Shown here: one piece after another, positions 7,915-17,205 of the stretch | Position numbering within the stretch: position 1 is the stretch's first letter | How the letters are laid out: every line of letters starts with the position of its first letter | Assembly: GCA_937976375.1 (NCBI GenBank) | Contig: CALJRU010000072.1 | Span: 1 to 50,375 of the forward strand | Direction: 5' to 3' | DNA: 50,375 bases | From: an uncultured Peptococcaceae bacterium | Lineage (GTDB): Bacteria; Bacillota; Peptococcia; Peptococcales; Peptococcaceae | Notes under the pieces: generated by a model | Seen by the model: the letters and a program-made list of their open reading frames with translations, nothing else | The model's database searches: none | What the model was told of the DNA's origin: nothing | Position numbers and translations under genes: made by a program

Positions 7915-8343
7915 TCAGTAGCGTTCAAGAAATGACAGCATGCCAGCGCTGTAGCCTTTTCCATATAGATATCGCATGGTTTGTTGATATTTTTTTCCTT
8001 TTTCACGACACTTGTTATACTCTTTTTCGAGTTGTGCCATTTCAACATCTTCAGGATATTCGGAAGCCAGTGCATCTTCAATGATAAACGCATCGATGCC
8101 CTTGTCTTTAAGCGCCATGATCAATTTTAATCGTCCACACGGGTTAAAGCGAAGTTTATCTCGTATATAACTTTCTGCAAACTGTCTGTCATCCAAATAA
8201 TGATAGGAATACAGATAGTCGATGATTTCATTTGCTTCCTCATCTGATACCTGTTTTCGCCGGAGATACTGACGCATCTCATATTCTGAACGCATTCGCA
8301 CTGTCAGGTATCGCAATGCCAATTGCTTATGTTTTTCTTCCAT
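7915..8343 (-). CDS. recX: Regulatory protein RecX
   Basis: This 142-residue RecX-family protein is a three-helix-repeat modulator that binds the RecA filament and limits or tunes its activity. Visible marks are RMRSEYEMRQYLRRK, ANEIIDYLYSYHYLDDRQFAESYIRDK and the closing RYLYGKGYSAGMLSFLE. Its ATG overlaps the recA stop codon by one base (TAATG), so it is translationally coupled to recA, a frequent arrangement. Confidence 0.93.
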   Translation of the reverse strand: MEEKHKQLALRYLTVRMRSEYEMRQYLRRKQVSDEEANEIIDYLYSYHYLDDRQFAESYIRDKLRFNPCGRLKLIMALKDKGIDAFIIEDALASEYPEDVEMAQLEKEYNKCREKGKKYQQTMRYLYGKGYSAGMLSFLERY

Positions 8344-9464
8344 TAGAGTTCATCCACATCGACATCTGCAAGAAAATCATCGTCTAACAAGGCGTTCATA
8401 TTTTCCTGCAGCAGCGTTTCCTCTTTCTCATCAGGTTCATCATCAGCAACAACCCCACGCACGCGCTCATCAATTTCTTTTGCGACATCAGGATGTTCTT
8501 TCAGATACACACGAATATTGTCGCGTCCCTGACCAAGGCGTTCTCCTTTATAGGAATACCAAGAACCGCTTTTTTCAAGCACACCCATTTCAGACGCAAT
8601 ATCCACGAGAGAACTTTCGTTAGATATTCCTTCACCATACAAAATATCAAATTCGCAGGTTTTGAATGGTGGTGCCACCTTGTTCTTTACCACTTTAACC
8701 TTGGTGCGATTTCCGATGATGTCTGTGCCTTTTTTAATGGCTTCGCCGCGACGCACTTCCAAACGCACACTGGAATAGAATTTCAGAGCACGCCCACCAG
8801 TGGTCGTTTCTGGATTTCCGTACATAACACCGATTTTTTCACGAATCTGATTGATGAAGATGACAACCGTATTGGTACGACCAATATTGGCAGTCAGCTT
8901 GCGCAGAGCCTGACTCATCAGACGTGCCAGAAGACCGACATGTGTGTCACCCATTTCGCCTTCAATTTCAGCACGTGGTGTCAGGGCTGCCACAGAGTCA
9001 ACGACAATCATGTCTACCGCACCGCTGCGCACCAATGCATCACAAACTTCCAAAGCTTGTTCGCCATTATCTGGCTGACTGATCAAGAGATTGTCTGTAT
9101 CGACACCTATGTTTTTTGCGTACACTGGATCGAGCGCATGCTCAGCATCGATAAACGCTGCAATACCGCCGCGTTTCTGTGCTTCAGCCACACAATGCAG
9201 AGCTACCGTTGTCTTACCAGAAGATTCTGGCCCATAAATTTCAATGATACGCCCCTTTGGCAAACCACCTATACCAAGCGCACGGTCCAATGCGATGGAA
9301 CCTGTTGGAATGGACTCTACTTCCAGTTTGCTTTGATCACCCAAGCGCATGATGGTGCCTGGACCAAATTGTTGCTCCATGGCTTTCAGTGCATGCTGTA
9401 AGGCTTCATTCTTATCCTCATTAACGCCCGGGATTGATTGTTGTTTTTTTGATTTTCCAGCCAT
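8343..9464 (-). CDS. recA: Recombinase RecA
   Basis: This 373-residue ATP-dependent strand-exchange protein acts in homologous recombination and SOS induction. It has the Walker A GPESSGKTT, Walker B VDSVAALTPRAEIEGE, and the DNA-binding loops with GVMYGNPETTTGGRALKF. The C-terminus is highly acidic, as usual. GGAGG lies 8 bases upstream of the ATG. The gene follows ddl by 3 bases, so it is part of a long co-directional array. No clear SOS (LexA) box was recognised directly upstream. Confidence 0.98.
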   Translation of the reverse strand: MAGKSKKQQSIPGVNEDKNEALQHALKAMEQQFGPGTIMRLGDQSKLEVESIPTGSIALDRALGIGGLPKGRIIEIYGPESSGKTTVALHCVAEAQKRGGIAAFIDAEHALDPVYAKNIGVDTDNLLISQPDNGEQALEVCDALVRSGAVDMIVVDSVAALTPRAEIEGEMGDTHVGLLARLMSQALRKLTANIGRTNTVVIFINQIREKIGVMYGNPETTTGGRALKFYSSVRLEVRRGEAIKKGTDIIGNRTKVKVVKNKVAPPFKTCEFDILYGEGISNESSLVDIASEMGVLEKSGSWYSYKGERLGQGRDNIRVYLKEHPDVAKEIDERVRGVVADDEPDEKEETLLQENMNALLDDDFLADVDVDEL

Positions 9465-9467
9465 GTA

Positions 9468-10568
9468 TTAGCCTCCAAAAACAGTGTAATTTCTCATATC
9501 ATCCTGATGTTTTTCGAATGCAAGCGTAATCAATCGCTCGATGACTTCAATCAATGATTTTCCAGATGCCTGCCACATCTTGGCATACATACTGATGGAT
9601 GTAAAGCCTGGAAGCGTATTCACTTCGTTGAGCAGAATGCGCCCATTGTCTTTATCAATGAAGAAATCTGCACGGCACATGCCGCTAAGATTCAGGATCT
9701 TATAGGTTTTCTTTCCAATTGCAGCCAGGGTGTCAATTTGCTCCTGTGTCAAATCTGCAGGCGTCTTTGTCTCACTGTTATCAAGAATGTATTTTGATTC
9801 ATAATCATAAAATACACCTTCTGTTACAATTTCACCAGGTGCAGCCATATCTGCATCGTTATTGCCGAGCAATGCTGTTTCGATTTCACGCGCATTGACA
9901 CCCGTTTCAACGATCAGTTTACTGTCATACTTTCCAGCTACAGCCAGTGCTTCTGCAAGAGCATGACGATCCTGCACCTTGCTGATTCCCACACTGGAAC
10001 CAAGGCAGGATGGTTTTACAAACATTGGATAGGTCAAAGCTGCTTCTACTTCATCCAAAACCGTCTCCGGCGTTTGTTCAAAATCAAAGCGGCGTACTGC
10101 AACATAATCCGTTTGCGGAATATCATGCGCTTTCAGAATATCACGCATAAAAACCTTATCCATGCCAACGACAGAACCCATCATGCCAGCACCAACGTAT
10201 GGAATGCGGCACATATCAAAAAAAGCCTGCAAATGCCCATCTTCACCGTAGGAGCCATGAATAATCGGAAAAATAACATCCAAAGCGCCAAGTTCTTCAA
10301 AACTTTTCGCATTTCTCATCACGCCGCCAGGATATTGAGGGAAAATAAGTTCTTGATCCGCGTAAGCTTTTGCGTCAAAATGCGCAACATCTTTCGCAGC
10401 TACTGGACCATACCAACGACCATCTTTGGCAACACCAATTGGAAACACGTTCTCATAGCCTGCTTCCATCAAAGTGCCAATAATCGTATTGGCCGATACG
10501 CAAGAAACATCATATTCACCAGAAGGGCCGCCAAAAACAACGCCTATTTTCAAACTTTTATCCAACAT
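9468..10568 (-). CDS. ddl: D-alanine--D-alanine ligase
   Basis: This 366-residue ATP-grasp enzyme joins two D-alanines for peptidoglycan precursor synthesis. It has GGPSGEYDVSCVSA at the N-terminus, IHGSYGEDG, the ATP-grasp KPSCLGSSVGISK and the metal-binding C-terminal LNEVNTLPGFT. A tyrosine in FYDYESKYILDN is as in ligases that make D-Ala-D-Ala rather than D-Ala-D-Lac depsipeptide. The chosen ATG (10568) overlaps the previous stop codon by one base; an in-frame GTG at 10583 lacks a suitable ribosome binding site. Confidence 0.95.
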   Translation of the reverse strand: MLDKSLKIGVVFGGPSGEYDVSCVSANTIIGTLMEAGYENVFPIGVAKDGRWYGPVAAKDVAHFDAKAYADQELIFPQYPGGVMRNAKSFEELGALDVIFPIIHGSYGEDGHLQAFFDMCRIPYVGAGMMGSVVGMDKVFMRDILKAHDIPQTDYVAVRRFDFEQTPETVLDEVEAALTYPMFVKPSCLGSSVGISKVQDRHALAEALAVAGKYDSKLIVETGVNAREIETALLGNNDADMAAPGEIVTEGVFYDYESKYILDNSETKTPADLTQEQIDTLAAIGKKTYKILNLSGMCRADFFIDKDNGRILLNEVNTLPGFTSISMYAKMWQASGKSLIEVIERLITLAFEKHQDDMRNYTVFGG

Positions 10569-11053
10569 TACGCAGCCCCCCACAATAATACAAAGGTAAT
10601 AATGAAAATGACCAAGGCGACGACAAACTGAATGAACGATACAACCGCCATTCCAACCAGAGAGCCAGCGCTTGCACGCAATGCATTGTGCATAGAGCGA
10701 TGTGATACATATTCCGCACCAACAGAGCCAAGCACAGCACCAATCATACTGCCGCGTGCTTTTCCAAAAAAGCCGCCAGCAGCAGCGCCAATGGTCGAAC
10801 CAATTGAAGCATTATTGGATGCACCGAATTTCTTGGCACCAATCATCGTGCCATAGTAATCTAGGAAAGAGCTGCCAATGGTCAGTGCACCAACGATGAC
10901 TACAAACCAAATTGGGTATGCAACCCAGTGATCGAAAATGCCATAGACCAACATGCTGATAAATACCAGCCACATGCCAGGCACCATTGGTACGAATGTG
11001 CCAATAACGCCAGCTGCCATGACCACGATCAGTAACCATGTATAAATGTCCAT
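10568..11053 (-). CDS. DUF456 family small membrane protein
   Basis: A 161-residue hydrophobic protein with about four to five membrane segments: an N-terminal pair, a glycine-rich stretch around GSTIGAAAGGFFGKARGSMIGAVLGSVGAEY, and two helices at the C-terminus. The glycine-rich repeat with conserved small residues is the mark of the DUF456 family, whose function is unknown. GGAGGG precedes the ATG at 11053. It sits between the PLP-enzyme gene (1 base after its stop) and ddl (1-base overlap), so it is co-expressed with a cell-wall enzyme, but that does not prove a wall role. Confidence 0.8.
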   Translation of the reverse strand: MDIYTWLLIVVMAAGVIGTFVPMVPGMWLVFISMLVYGIFDHWVAYPIWFVVIVGALTIGSSFLDYYGTMIGAKKFGASNNASIGSTIGAAAGGFFGKARGSMIGAVLGSVGAEYVSHRSMHNALRASAGSLVGMAVVSFIQFVVALVIFIITFVLLWGAA

Positions 11054-11054
11054 C

Positions 11055-12323
11055 TTATCCCTCCATCTTTTTCGCCGCCAAACAAACAGATGCAATGATA
11101 TGCGTAATTGATAGGCCGCCTTGCATGTAACCAATATAAGGTTCTCGCATCGGCCCATCAATGCTCAACTCAATGGATGAACCTTGAATAAAAGTGCCGC
11201 CTGCCATGATGACAGGATCGTCATAGCCCGGCAGCTGATCATCATATGGGGTAACATAACTTTCAAGTGCAGAGGCCGCCTGAATGCCTTGGCAGAATTT
11301 GCGCAGTTTATCCGGATCGCCAAAGGCAATGCATTGGATGATATCTGTTCGCGGCGCATCCGCTGTCGGCGAAACAACATAACCTTTCGCACCAAGATAA
11401 GCTGCCGCAAATGAGGCGCCCTTGAGGGCTTGTTCGACAATCAATGGCGCCATAAAGAGACCCTGAAAGGCTGGACGATTGAAGTCCAGCGACGAACTGA
11501 CATCATCACTGATGCCCGGCGCTGTCAAGCGTTCGGCACTGGCTTCCACCAATTCTTTCTTGCCGGCAATATAGCCGCCGCGTGGTGCCAAACCGCCGCC
11601 AGGATTTTTGATCAAGGAGCCCGCAATAATATCTGCGCCCACTTCAAGCGGTTCTTTTTCTTCGACGAATTCACCATAACAATTGTCCACAAAGACAATG
11701 ATATCTGGAGAAATGCTCTTTACAATGTCACATGCACGGGCAATTTTTGCGATCGAAAGGCTGTCACGCCATTCATAGCCGCGCGAGCGCTGAATCATGA
11801 CCATTTTTGTCTTCGGTGTAACAGCTGCGCGAATGGCCGCTTCATCGAAGTCATTGTCTTTTAATGGCACGCTCTTATGATGAATGCCAAATTCGCGTAA
11901 TGTCCCTCTTGCCTGATCGTCTTTTCCGATGACTGTCTGCAGCGTGTCATAAGGCAGGCCGCTGATAGAGACCGCTTCATCACCAGGACGCAATAATCCA
12001 AAAAGCACTGTTGCAATCGCATGCGTTCCGCTGACCAAGTTGGATCGCACCAACGCTTTTTCTGCGCAAAATAGATCCGCCCACACACGTTCTAAAACAT
12101 CACGCCCGGTATCGCCATAGCCATAGCCGGTCGATCCATTGAGATGAAAATCTGCCACTTGATTGTGCTGAAAGGCTTCCAGCACTTTAATCTGATTGGC
12201 CTGTGTCATATCACTAAAGTGTGCCCATTGTGGCTGTAGTTCATCCAGGCAACGCTTAACAAGCGTGATATCGGCATCATCCAAACCAGCAAATTTCTTT
12301 AATCGTTCAAAAAATAATGCCAT
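11055..12323 (-). CDS. PLP-dependent methionine gamma-lyase-like protein (YnbB type)
   Basis: A 422-residue PLP-dependent transferase of the family sometimes labelled aluminium resistance or methionine gamma-lyase-like. It shows a GSTGYGYGDTGR substrate region, SGTHAIATVL (PLP phosphate cup), FVDNCYGEFVE with the PLP-ring aspartate, and the Schiff-base lysine in GSLIKNPGGGLAPRGGY. The true reaction of this family is poorly established. Position immediately after hflX matches the ynbA-ynbB pairing known from Bacillus, which supports the assignment. GGAGAAA precedes the ATG. Confidence 0.88.
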   Translation of the reverse strand: MALFFERLKKFAGLDDADITLVKRCLDELQPQWAHFSDMTQANQIKVLEAFQHNQVADFHLNGSTGYGYGDTGRDVLERVWADLFCAEKALVRSNLVSGTHAIATVLFGLLRPGDEAVSISGLPYDTLQTVIGKDDQARGTLREFGIHHKSVPLKDNDFDEAAIRAAVTPKTKMVMIQRSRGYEWRDSLSIAKIARACDIVKSISPDIIVFVDNCYGEFVEEKEPLEVGADIIAGSLIKNPGGGLAPRGGYIAGKKELVEASAERLTAPGISDDVSSSLDFNRPAFQGLFMAPLIVEQALKGASFAAAYLGAKGYVVSPTADAPRTDIIQCIAFGDPDKLRKFCQGIQAASALESYVTPYDDQLPGYDDPVIMAGGTFIQGSSIELSIDGPMREPYIGYMQGGLSITHIIASVCLAAKKMEG

Positions 12324-12329
12324 TTTCTC

Positions 12330-14153
12330 CTACCACTTCGTTTCATTTACTAATTCATCCGGGAGATACTCCCAAAAATATTTTTTGGCTTCTGCCACTG
12401 GCAGCTGCACCCGCAGATGCGCGCCTTTTTCATCATAATCTTCCTGCAGCACCTTGCCATATTGATGGGCCTGCGCCAAACGCTGTCCCTGTTGTTCATC
12501 ATACGGCAGGATCATTTCCAGTGTCACATCGGAGGAACGGGCCAAATTTTTAAGGATGTCCAACAATTTCTCAATGCCCTCCCCTGTTTCACAGGAAATG
12601 TAACATTTGTATTGATAGGCCAGCGCTGAAGAAAAAACAGGCGGTTCTGCACACAAATCAATTTTATTGCAGACCAAGATATGTGTTTTCTCCTGCAAAC
12701 CCAGAGACATCAGAATATCTTCCACCACGCCAATACGCTCATCAATGCCTTCTTTGGCCACGTCAACAACATGCAGCAATACATCTGCATATTGCAATTC
12801 TTCAAGTGTCGCCTTAAAGGCATCAAGCAGCTGCAACGGCAAATCACGAATAAAACCTACCGTATCGCTGACCAAGATGGCATCGCCGCCTTCCAATTCA
12901 AGGCGCCGCGTTGTTGGGTCCAGTGTTGCAAACAGCTGATCGGCAGCGTAAATATCATCATCTGTGAGGCGATTCAGCAAGGTGCTTTTACCAGCATTCG
13001 TGTAGCCAACGAGAGCTGCTTGCAGCCCCTGTGTCTTCATTCGGGCAGAACGCTGCAGTTGACGATTGCTTTTCACATTTTCCAGTTCTTTGGTGATGTG
13101 ATGAATGCGCCGGCGAATGTGGCGCCGATCGGTTTCCAGTTTCGTTTCCCCTGGACCGCGCGTGCCAACACCACCGCCAAGTCGCGACAGCGCGGTGCCC
13201 ATGCCCGTGAGCCGCGGCAGCAAATAATTGAGCTGTGCCAGTTCAACCTGGTACTTGCCTTCACGGCTGCGCGCGCGCTGTGCAAAAATATCTAGGATCA
13301 AAACCGTTTTGTCAATAACTTTGACCCCCAGCCGATCGCTGAGCATTTGGTTATAGGAAGGGGTCAGCGGCTGGTCAAAAACAACCACATCGGCCGCCTC
13401 GTTCTGCACCAGCATGGCAATCTCTTCCAGCTTTCCACCGCCAATGCGATGCTGACTGCCGCGCATGGTCTGTACCACCACCTCAGCCACTTCCAAACCG
13501 GCGGTATCCGCCAACTCTTCCAATTCTTCGCGAATGAGCGCAATGTCTTCCTGATCGCGCTGATTGGGCTGAAGGATTAAAATGGCCCGTTCTTTATCGG
13601 AACGGGTTGCCGTCGTTTGTCGGCGTGTAAGTGCGCTTTCAAAAGCCTGAAGCTGGGTGAACAGCGGCAGTTTTTCAAAAATCTGCCATGGCAGGTCTTC
13701 CGCCGCAACAACCTGAGACGTCGTTAATGTGCCATCGACTGGCTCCAACATAGCGGCTGCGACACGAATCTGTTCACCTTTCTGTGCCAATGCCACCATG
13801 CAGTCATAGTGCAGATTTTTTAACGCACTAAAATCTGCTTCTGAGAAATGCGCAGTTCCGCTTGGATGCGTATGAATACAGCGCACGCCTGCATAGCCGA
13901 ACTGCCAACGCCTTTTTCTCAGTTCAAAGACCGGCGCCTTATCCGCCTGTCCCACCGACACCATAAGCACTTGTCCACTGCGATCTATAAACACAGCAAC
14001 TTCACGCTTGATTTCATGACTGATGGCAAGCATTGCCTGCGCCATGTCAAGCGTGAGAACATCGCTTCGCGCAACCGGCAATTCTGCCAGCGCATGCAGA
14101 TCATTACACTGGCGCCGGCTCAAGCCATCGATTTGTCCAACCAATTTTTCCAT
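12330..14153 (-). CDS. hflX: GTPase HflX with an N-terminal JAMM-like extension
   Basis: This 607-residue protein contains the HflX ribosome-associated GTPase that splits stalled ribosomes: an HflX N-domain with GGGKLEEI, a coiled helical region, GGGVGTRGPGETKLETDRR, then the G domain with GYTNAGKST (G1), DTVGFI (G3) and NKID (G4). About 170 residues precede the usual start. In this extension HTHPSG (His94, His96) with Asp107 fits the JAMM metal motif H-x-H-x10-D, with possible glutamates at 47 or 51. Longer HflX forms are known in Clostridia. GGAGG lies 8 bases before the ATG. Confidence 0.94.
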   Translation of the reverse strand: MEKLVGQIDGLSRRQCNDLHALAELPVARSDVLTLDMAQAMLAISHEIKREVAVFIDRSGQVLMVSVGQADKAPVFELRKRRWQFGYAGVRCIHTHPSGTAHFSEADFSALKNLHYDCMVALAQKGEQIRVAAAMLEPVDGTLTTSQVVAAEDLPWQIFEKLPLFTQLQAFESALTRRQTTATRSDKERAILILQPNQRDQEDIALIREELEELADTAGLEVAEVVVQTMRGSQHRIGGGKLEEIAMLVQNEAADVVVFDQPLTPSYNQMLSDRLGVKVIDKTVLILDIFAQRARSREGKYQVELAQLNYLLPRLTGMGTALSRLGGGVGTRGPGETKLETDRRHIRRRIHHITKELENVKSNRQLQRSARMKTQGLQAALVGYTNAGKSTLLNRLTDDDIYAADQLFATLDPTTRRLELEGGDAILVSDTVGFIRDLPLQLLDAFKATLEELQYADVLLHVVDVAKEGIDERIGVVEDILMSLGLQEKTHILVCNKIDLCAEPPVFSSALAYQYKCYISCETGEGIEKLLDILKNLARSSDVTLEMILPYDEQQGQRLAQAHQYGKVLQEDYDEKGAHLRVQLPVAEAKKYFWEYLPDELVNETKW

Positions 14154-14183
14154 GACCGGCGCCTCCTTTCACGACTCGGACAA

Positions 14184-14768
14184 TTAGATGCCAGGACGGC
14201 TGCCTGGTTTTTGAATAGGCTGCCCTTCTTTGCACATTGGGCATTCATCTGGCTGATAGGTTGGGAAGGTCAGCTGAATCAAAGATTTAAATGGCACCTT
14301 TAATTTCAGCGTATTGCCAGGCGTACGGTCAATGATCGATGTTGCAGAAACAACTTCTGCACCCTGAGCCTGCAGCAATTCCACAACTTCCTGTGCAGAA
14401 CCGCCAGTCGTCAACACGTCTTCGGTGACCAAGCAGCGGGTGCCAGGTTCTACATGAAAACCACGACGCAGCGTCATGACACCGTTTTCACGTTCGGCGA
14501 AAATGGCAGGAACATTCAGCGCGCGACCCACTTCATAAGCAACCAGGATGCCGCCGATTGCTGGCCCAACAACCATTTCAATGTTGTCATCCTTGAACAT
14601 GGCAGCGATTTCAGAGCAGACTTTTTCTGCCACACGTGGGAACTTCAGCAGCTGAGAGCACTGAATATAATTGGCGCTGTGCAAACCAGAGCTGAGTTTG
14701 AAATGCCCGCTTTGGTATGCGCCTGTTTCTGTTAAAATTTGCATCAATTCTTCATTAGTCATAGCCAT
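14184..14768 (-). CDS. pyrE: Orotate phosphoribosyltransferase
   Basis: This 194-residue enzyme joins orotate to PRPP to give OMP. It has the PRPP-binding motif LVTEDVLTTGGS, a flexible-loop region FAERENGVMTLRRGF, and GPAIGGILVAYEVGR. A C-terminal Cys-Pro-x-Cys segment (ECPMCKEGQP) is typical of the longer PyrE type. The start at 14768 is chosen because GGAGG is 10 bases upstream; the ATG at 14777 is only 1 base from it. It is the last gene of the pyr cluster. Confidence 0.95.
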   Translation of the reverse strand: MAMTNEELMQILTETGAYQSGHFKLSSGLHSANYIQCSQLLKFPRVAEKVCSEIAAMFKDDNIEMVVGPAIGGILVAYEVGRALNVPAIFAERENGVMTLRRGFHVEPGTRCLVTEDVLTTGGSAQEVVELLQAQGAEVVSATSIIDRTPGNTLKLKVPFKSLIQLTFPTYQPDECPMCKEGQPIQKPGSRPGI

Positions 14769-14789
14769 TTGTATCATTCCTCCATTTTA

Positions 14790-15509
14790 TTATTGCACTG
14801 ACATTTCAGCCAGAATTTTTTGAGTTGCTTCTACTGGGTCCTCCGCTTTGGTAATTGGGCGGCCGACCACAATATGATTAACCCCTTGTTCCATCGCCTG
14901 TGCTGGCGTCATCACACGTTTCTGATCGCCTTTCTGCGCCCACTCAGGCCGTACGCCAGGGCATACTGTCAAAAAGTCCTGCTTTTCAACAGCTGCACGA
15001 ATCAGCGGCACTTCACGCGGCGAGCAAACAACGCCATCCAGACCAGCTTCAGCAGTCAGCGCTGCCAGACGTTTTACATTGTCATCCACAGCCCCGCTAA
15101 AACCAACGCGCGCCAAGCCTTCTGCATCAAAGCTCGTCAAAATGGTGACGCCAATCAGCTTTGGCACAGCCAGGCCGTTGGCGAGCGCGCCTTCTGCCGT
15201 TGCTTCCATGGCACGCTGCATCATTTCCAAGCCGCCGCCGGCATGGACATTGAACATATCAACGCCTAAGCCAGCTGCCCAGCGGCAAGCGGCTGCGACA
15301 GTATTAGGAATGTCATGAAACTTCAAGTCCAAAAAAACGTGCTTATCGCGTGCTTTCAACGCTTCAATCACGCTTCCTTTAGAATTCAGGAAAAGTTCCA
15401 ATCCAACTTTATAATAATTGGCTGCATCGCCAATGGCATCCACCAAAGAGATGGCATCATTGCCATTGTTAAAATCCAGCGCAATGATCAATTGTTCTTT
15501 TGTAGCCAT
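14790..15509 (-). CDS. pyrF: Orotidine 5'-phosphate decarboxylase
   Basis: A 239-residue TIM-barrel enzyme converting OMP to UMP. Visible are the substrate-binding ALDF near the N-terminus, the catalytic charge network in DLKFHDIPNT (Lys-x-Asp-x4 pattern with a preceding Asp), and the phosphate-binding VGRPIT at the end. The ATG overlaps the pyrD stop codon by one base, which supports this start over one 9 bases earlier. Confidence 0.96.
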   Translation of the reverse strand: MATKEQLIIALDFNNGNDAISLVDAIGDAANYYKVGLELFLNSKGSVIEALKARDKHVFLDLKFHDIPNTVAAACRWAAGLGVDMFNVHAGGGLEMMQRAMEATAEGALANGLAVPKLIGVTILTSFDAEGLARVGFSGAVDDNVKRLAALTAEAGLDGVVCSPREVPLIRAAVEKQDFLTVCPGVRPEWAQKGDQKRVMTPAQAMEQGVNHIVVGRPITKAEDPVEATQKILAEMSVQ

Positions 15510-16429
15510 TATTTCCACGCCTTCCCGATGATTTCATTGATATCCGCGATGCCATGTGCTTCGCAATACTGTTCCATGCCTTCAAGCACTTTCAGCGGTG
15601 CCATTGGATCACGGAAATTCGCCGCACCCACAGCCACCATCTGTGCACCTGCCAGCATGTATTCAATGGCGTCGCGCCAATTCGTAATGCCGCCCATGCC
15701 AAGAATCGGAATGGATACAGCCTGTGCCACTTGATAAACCATGCGCACCCCTACCGGCCGAATCGCTGCGCCTGAAAGGCCGCCGGTTACATTGCCGAGC
15801 ACCGGCTTTTGCGTGTTCACATCAATGCTCATGCCCATCAGCGTATTGATCAGCGACAGGCCATCTGCGCCAGCTTCTTCACAAGCTTTGGCAATGGACA
15901 CGATATCGGTCACATTTGGCGACAGTTTCATCAGCACCGGTTTGTCTGTCTCAGACTTCACCGCGCGGCATACGTCAGCAGCCGCTGCACAGTCGGTGCC
16001 GAAAACCATGCCGCCAGCATGCACATTCGGGCAGGAAATGTTCACTTCATACATGACAATCTCGTCGACATCGTTAAGAGCCTTGGATGCTGCTGCGTAA
16101 GTGTCGAGTGTGCCGCCAAAGATGTTGGCAATGATTTTGCAGTCACCAAGACGTTCCCGCATTTTTGGCAGATACTCCTGCTTAAACACATCGGCGCCTG
16201 GGTTTTCCAGGCCAATGCAATTCAACATGCCAGCAGGCGTTTCTGTGATACGAACGCCAGCATTGCCTTTTTGCGGATAAGCAGACAAGCCTTTGGTTGT
16301 GATCGAGCCCAGGCGTTCAACTGGCACAAATCGGCCATACTCAATGCCAAAGCCATAGGTTCCGGAACACGTTGAAACAGGGTTTTTAAATGTAATCCCT
16401 GCAAAGGTGGTTTCCATTTTTACGCTCAT
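15509..16429 (-). CDS. pyrD: Dihydroorotate dehydrogenase B, catalytic subunit
   Basis: This 306-residue class 1B enzyme oxidises dihydroorotate to orotate with FMN. It has the N-terminal FKNPVSTCSGTYGFG, the active-site cysteine in NISCPNVH, an FMN-binding lysine in KLSPNVTD, and a phosphate loop GMGGITNW. Class 1B subunits work with PyrK to pass electrons to NAD+. The pyrK gene precedes it with a 4-base overlap (ATGA), so the two subunits are translationally coupled. Confidence 0.97.
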   Translation of the reverse strand: MSVKMETTFAGITFKNPVSTCSGTYGFGIEYGRFVPVERLGSITTKGLSAYPQKGNAGVRITETPAGMLNCIGLENPGADVFKQEYLPKMRERLGDCKIIANIFGGTLDTYAAASKALNDVDEIVMYEVNISCPNVHAGGMVFGTDCAAAADVCRAVKSETDKPVLMKLSPNVTDIVSIAKACEEAGADGLSLINTLMGMSIDVNTQKPVLGNVTGGLSGAAIRPVGVRMVYQVAQAVSIPILGMGGITNWRDAIEYMLAGAQMVAVGAANFRDPMAPLKVLEGMEQYCEAHGIADINEIIGKAWK

Positions 16430-17196
16430 GCCAGTTCCACCTCCTCAGACCAAAAGACAGGGCCGTCTTGACATACCTTTGGATAAACAGCGGCATCAGG
16501 GTTGCCAGATTTGCAGGTGCAGCCCAAGCACACACCTACGCCGCATGCCATCTTTCCTTCCAGAGAGAGCTGGCATGGAATGCCTGCCTCGTCAGCGAAA
16601 CGTTTGACCGCTGCCAGCATCGGCGTTGGTCCACAAGCATAGATGCGGTCGCAATTTTTGATGGCGTCAAAATATGTGCTCACGAAGCCTTTTTCACCAG
16701 CACTGCCGTCTTCTGTTGCCAGGCACATTTCCACCTTTTTGTCGGCATAGCTGTCCAGCCCTTTCAATTGTGCAGCGCTGCGGCCGCCAACCAAAAAGGT
16801 CAGGCGATTATGTTTTGCAAGCAGGGCATCGGTCAGATATTCAAAAGGTGCCTTTCCGATTCCGCCGCCGACCATCACAACATGAGCATCTTCAATGGCC
16901 AAATCAAAACCACGGCCGAGCGGTCCAAGAAGGCTCACGGTTTCGCCTTCTTCCATGGCAGCCAGGGCTTCTGTGCCTTCACCAACAACTGCGAACATCA
17001 ACGACAGCACGCCGTCTTTGCACTGATTGATGCTAATGGCACGACGCAAAAATGGAGTTGCACCTTTGCTGCATTCGACCATGACAAATTGGCCCGGCAC
17101 AGCCTCCGCACAGAGTGCTGGTGCATCAAAATCAAAGCGCCACTCGTTGTCGCTGAGTTTTATTTTATGGATGATCTTTACCTCATGTAACTCCAT
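16426..17196 (-). CDS. pyrK: Dihydroorotate dehydrogenase B, electron-transfer subunit
   Basis: A 256-residue ferredoxin-reductase-like protein that accepts electrons from PyrD and reduces NAD+. It contains an FAD-binding RRAISIN region, the NAD-binding GGGIGKAPF, a nucleotide site YACGPTPML, and a C-terminal [2Fe-2S] motif with cysteines in ACGVGVCLGCTC and a later VCQDGP. AGGAGG precedes the ATG. It lies 9 bases after pyrC. Confidence 0.96.
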   Translation of the reverse strand: MELHEVKIIHKIKLSDNEWRFDFDAPALCAEAVPGQFVMVECSKGATPFLRRAISINQCKDGVLSLMFAVVGEGTEALAAMEEGETVSLLGPLGRGFDLAIEDAHVVMVGGGIGKAPFEYLTDALLAKHNRLTFLVGGRSAAQLKGLDSYADKKVEMCLATEDGSAGEKGFVSTYFDAIKNCDRIYACGPTPMLAAVKRFADEAGIPCQLSLEGKMACGVGVCLGCTCKSGNPDAAVYPKVCQDGPVFWSEEVELA

Positions 17197-17205
17197 GCTG
17201 ACCTC

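Noticed and set aside
7880..7920. Terminator at the recX stop codon
   Set aside because: CTGAAACGGC can pair with GCCGTCTCAG, but on the minus strand it is followed by CTAGGAAAAACC and not by a T tract.
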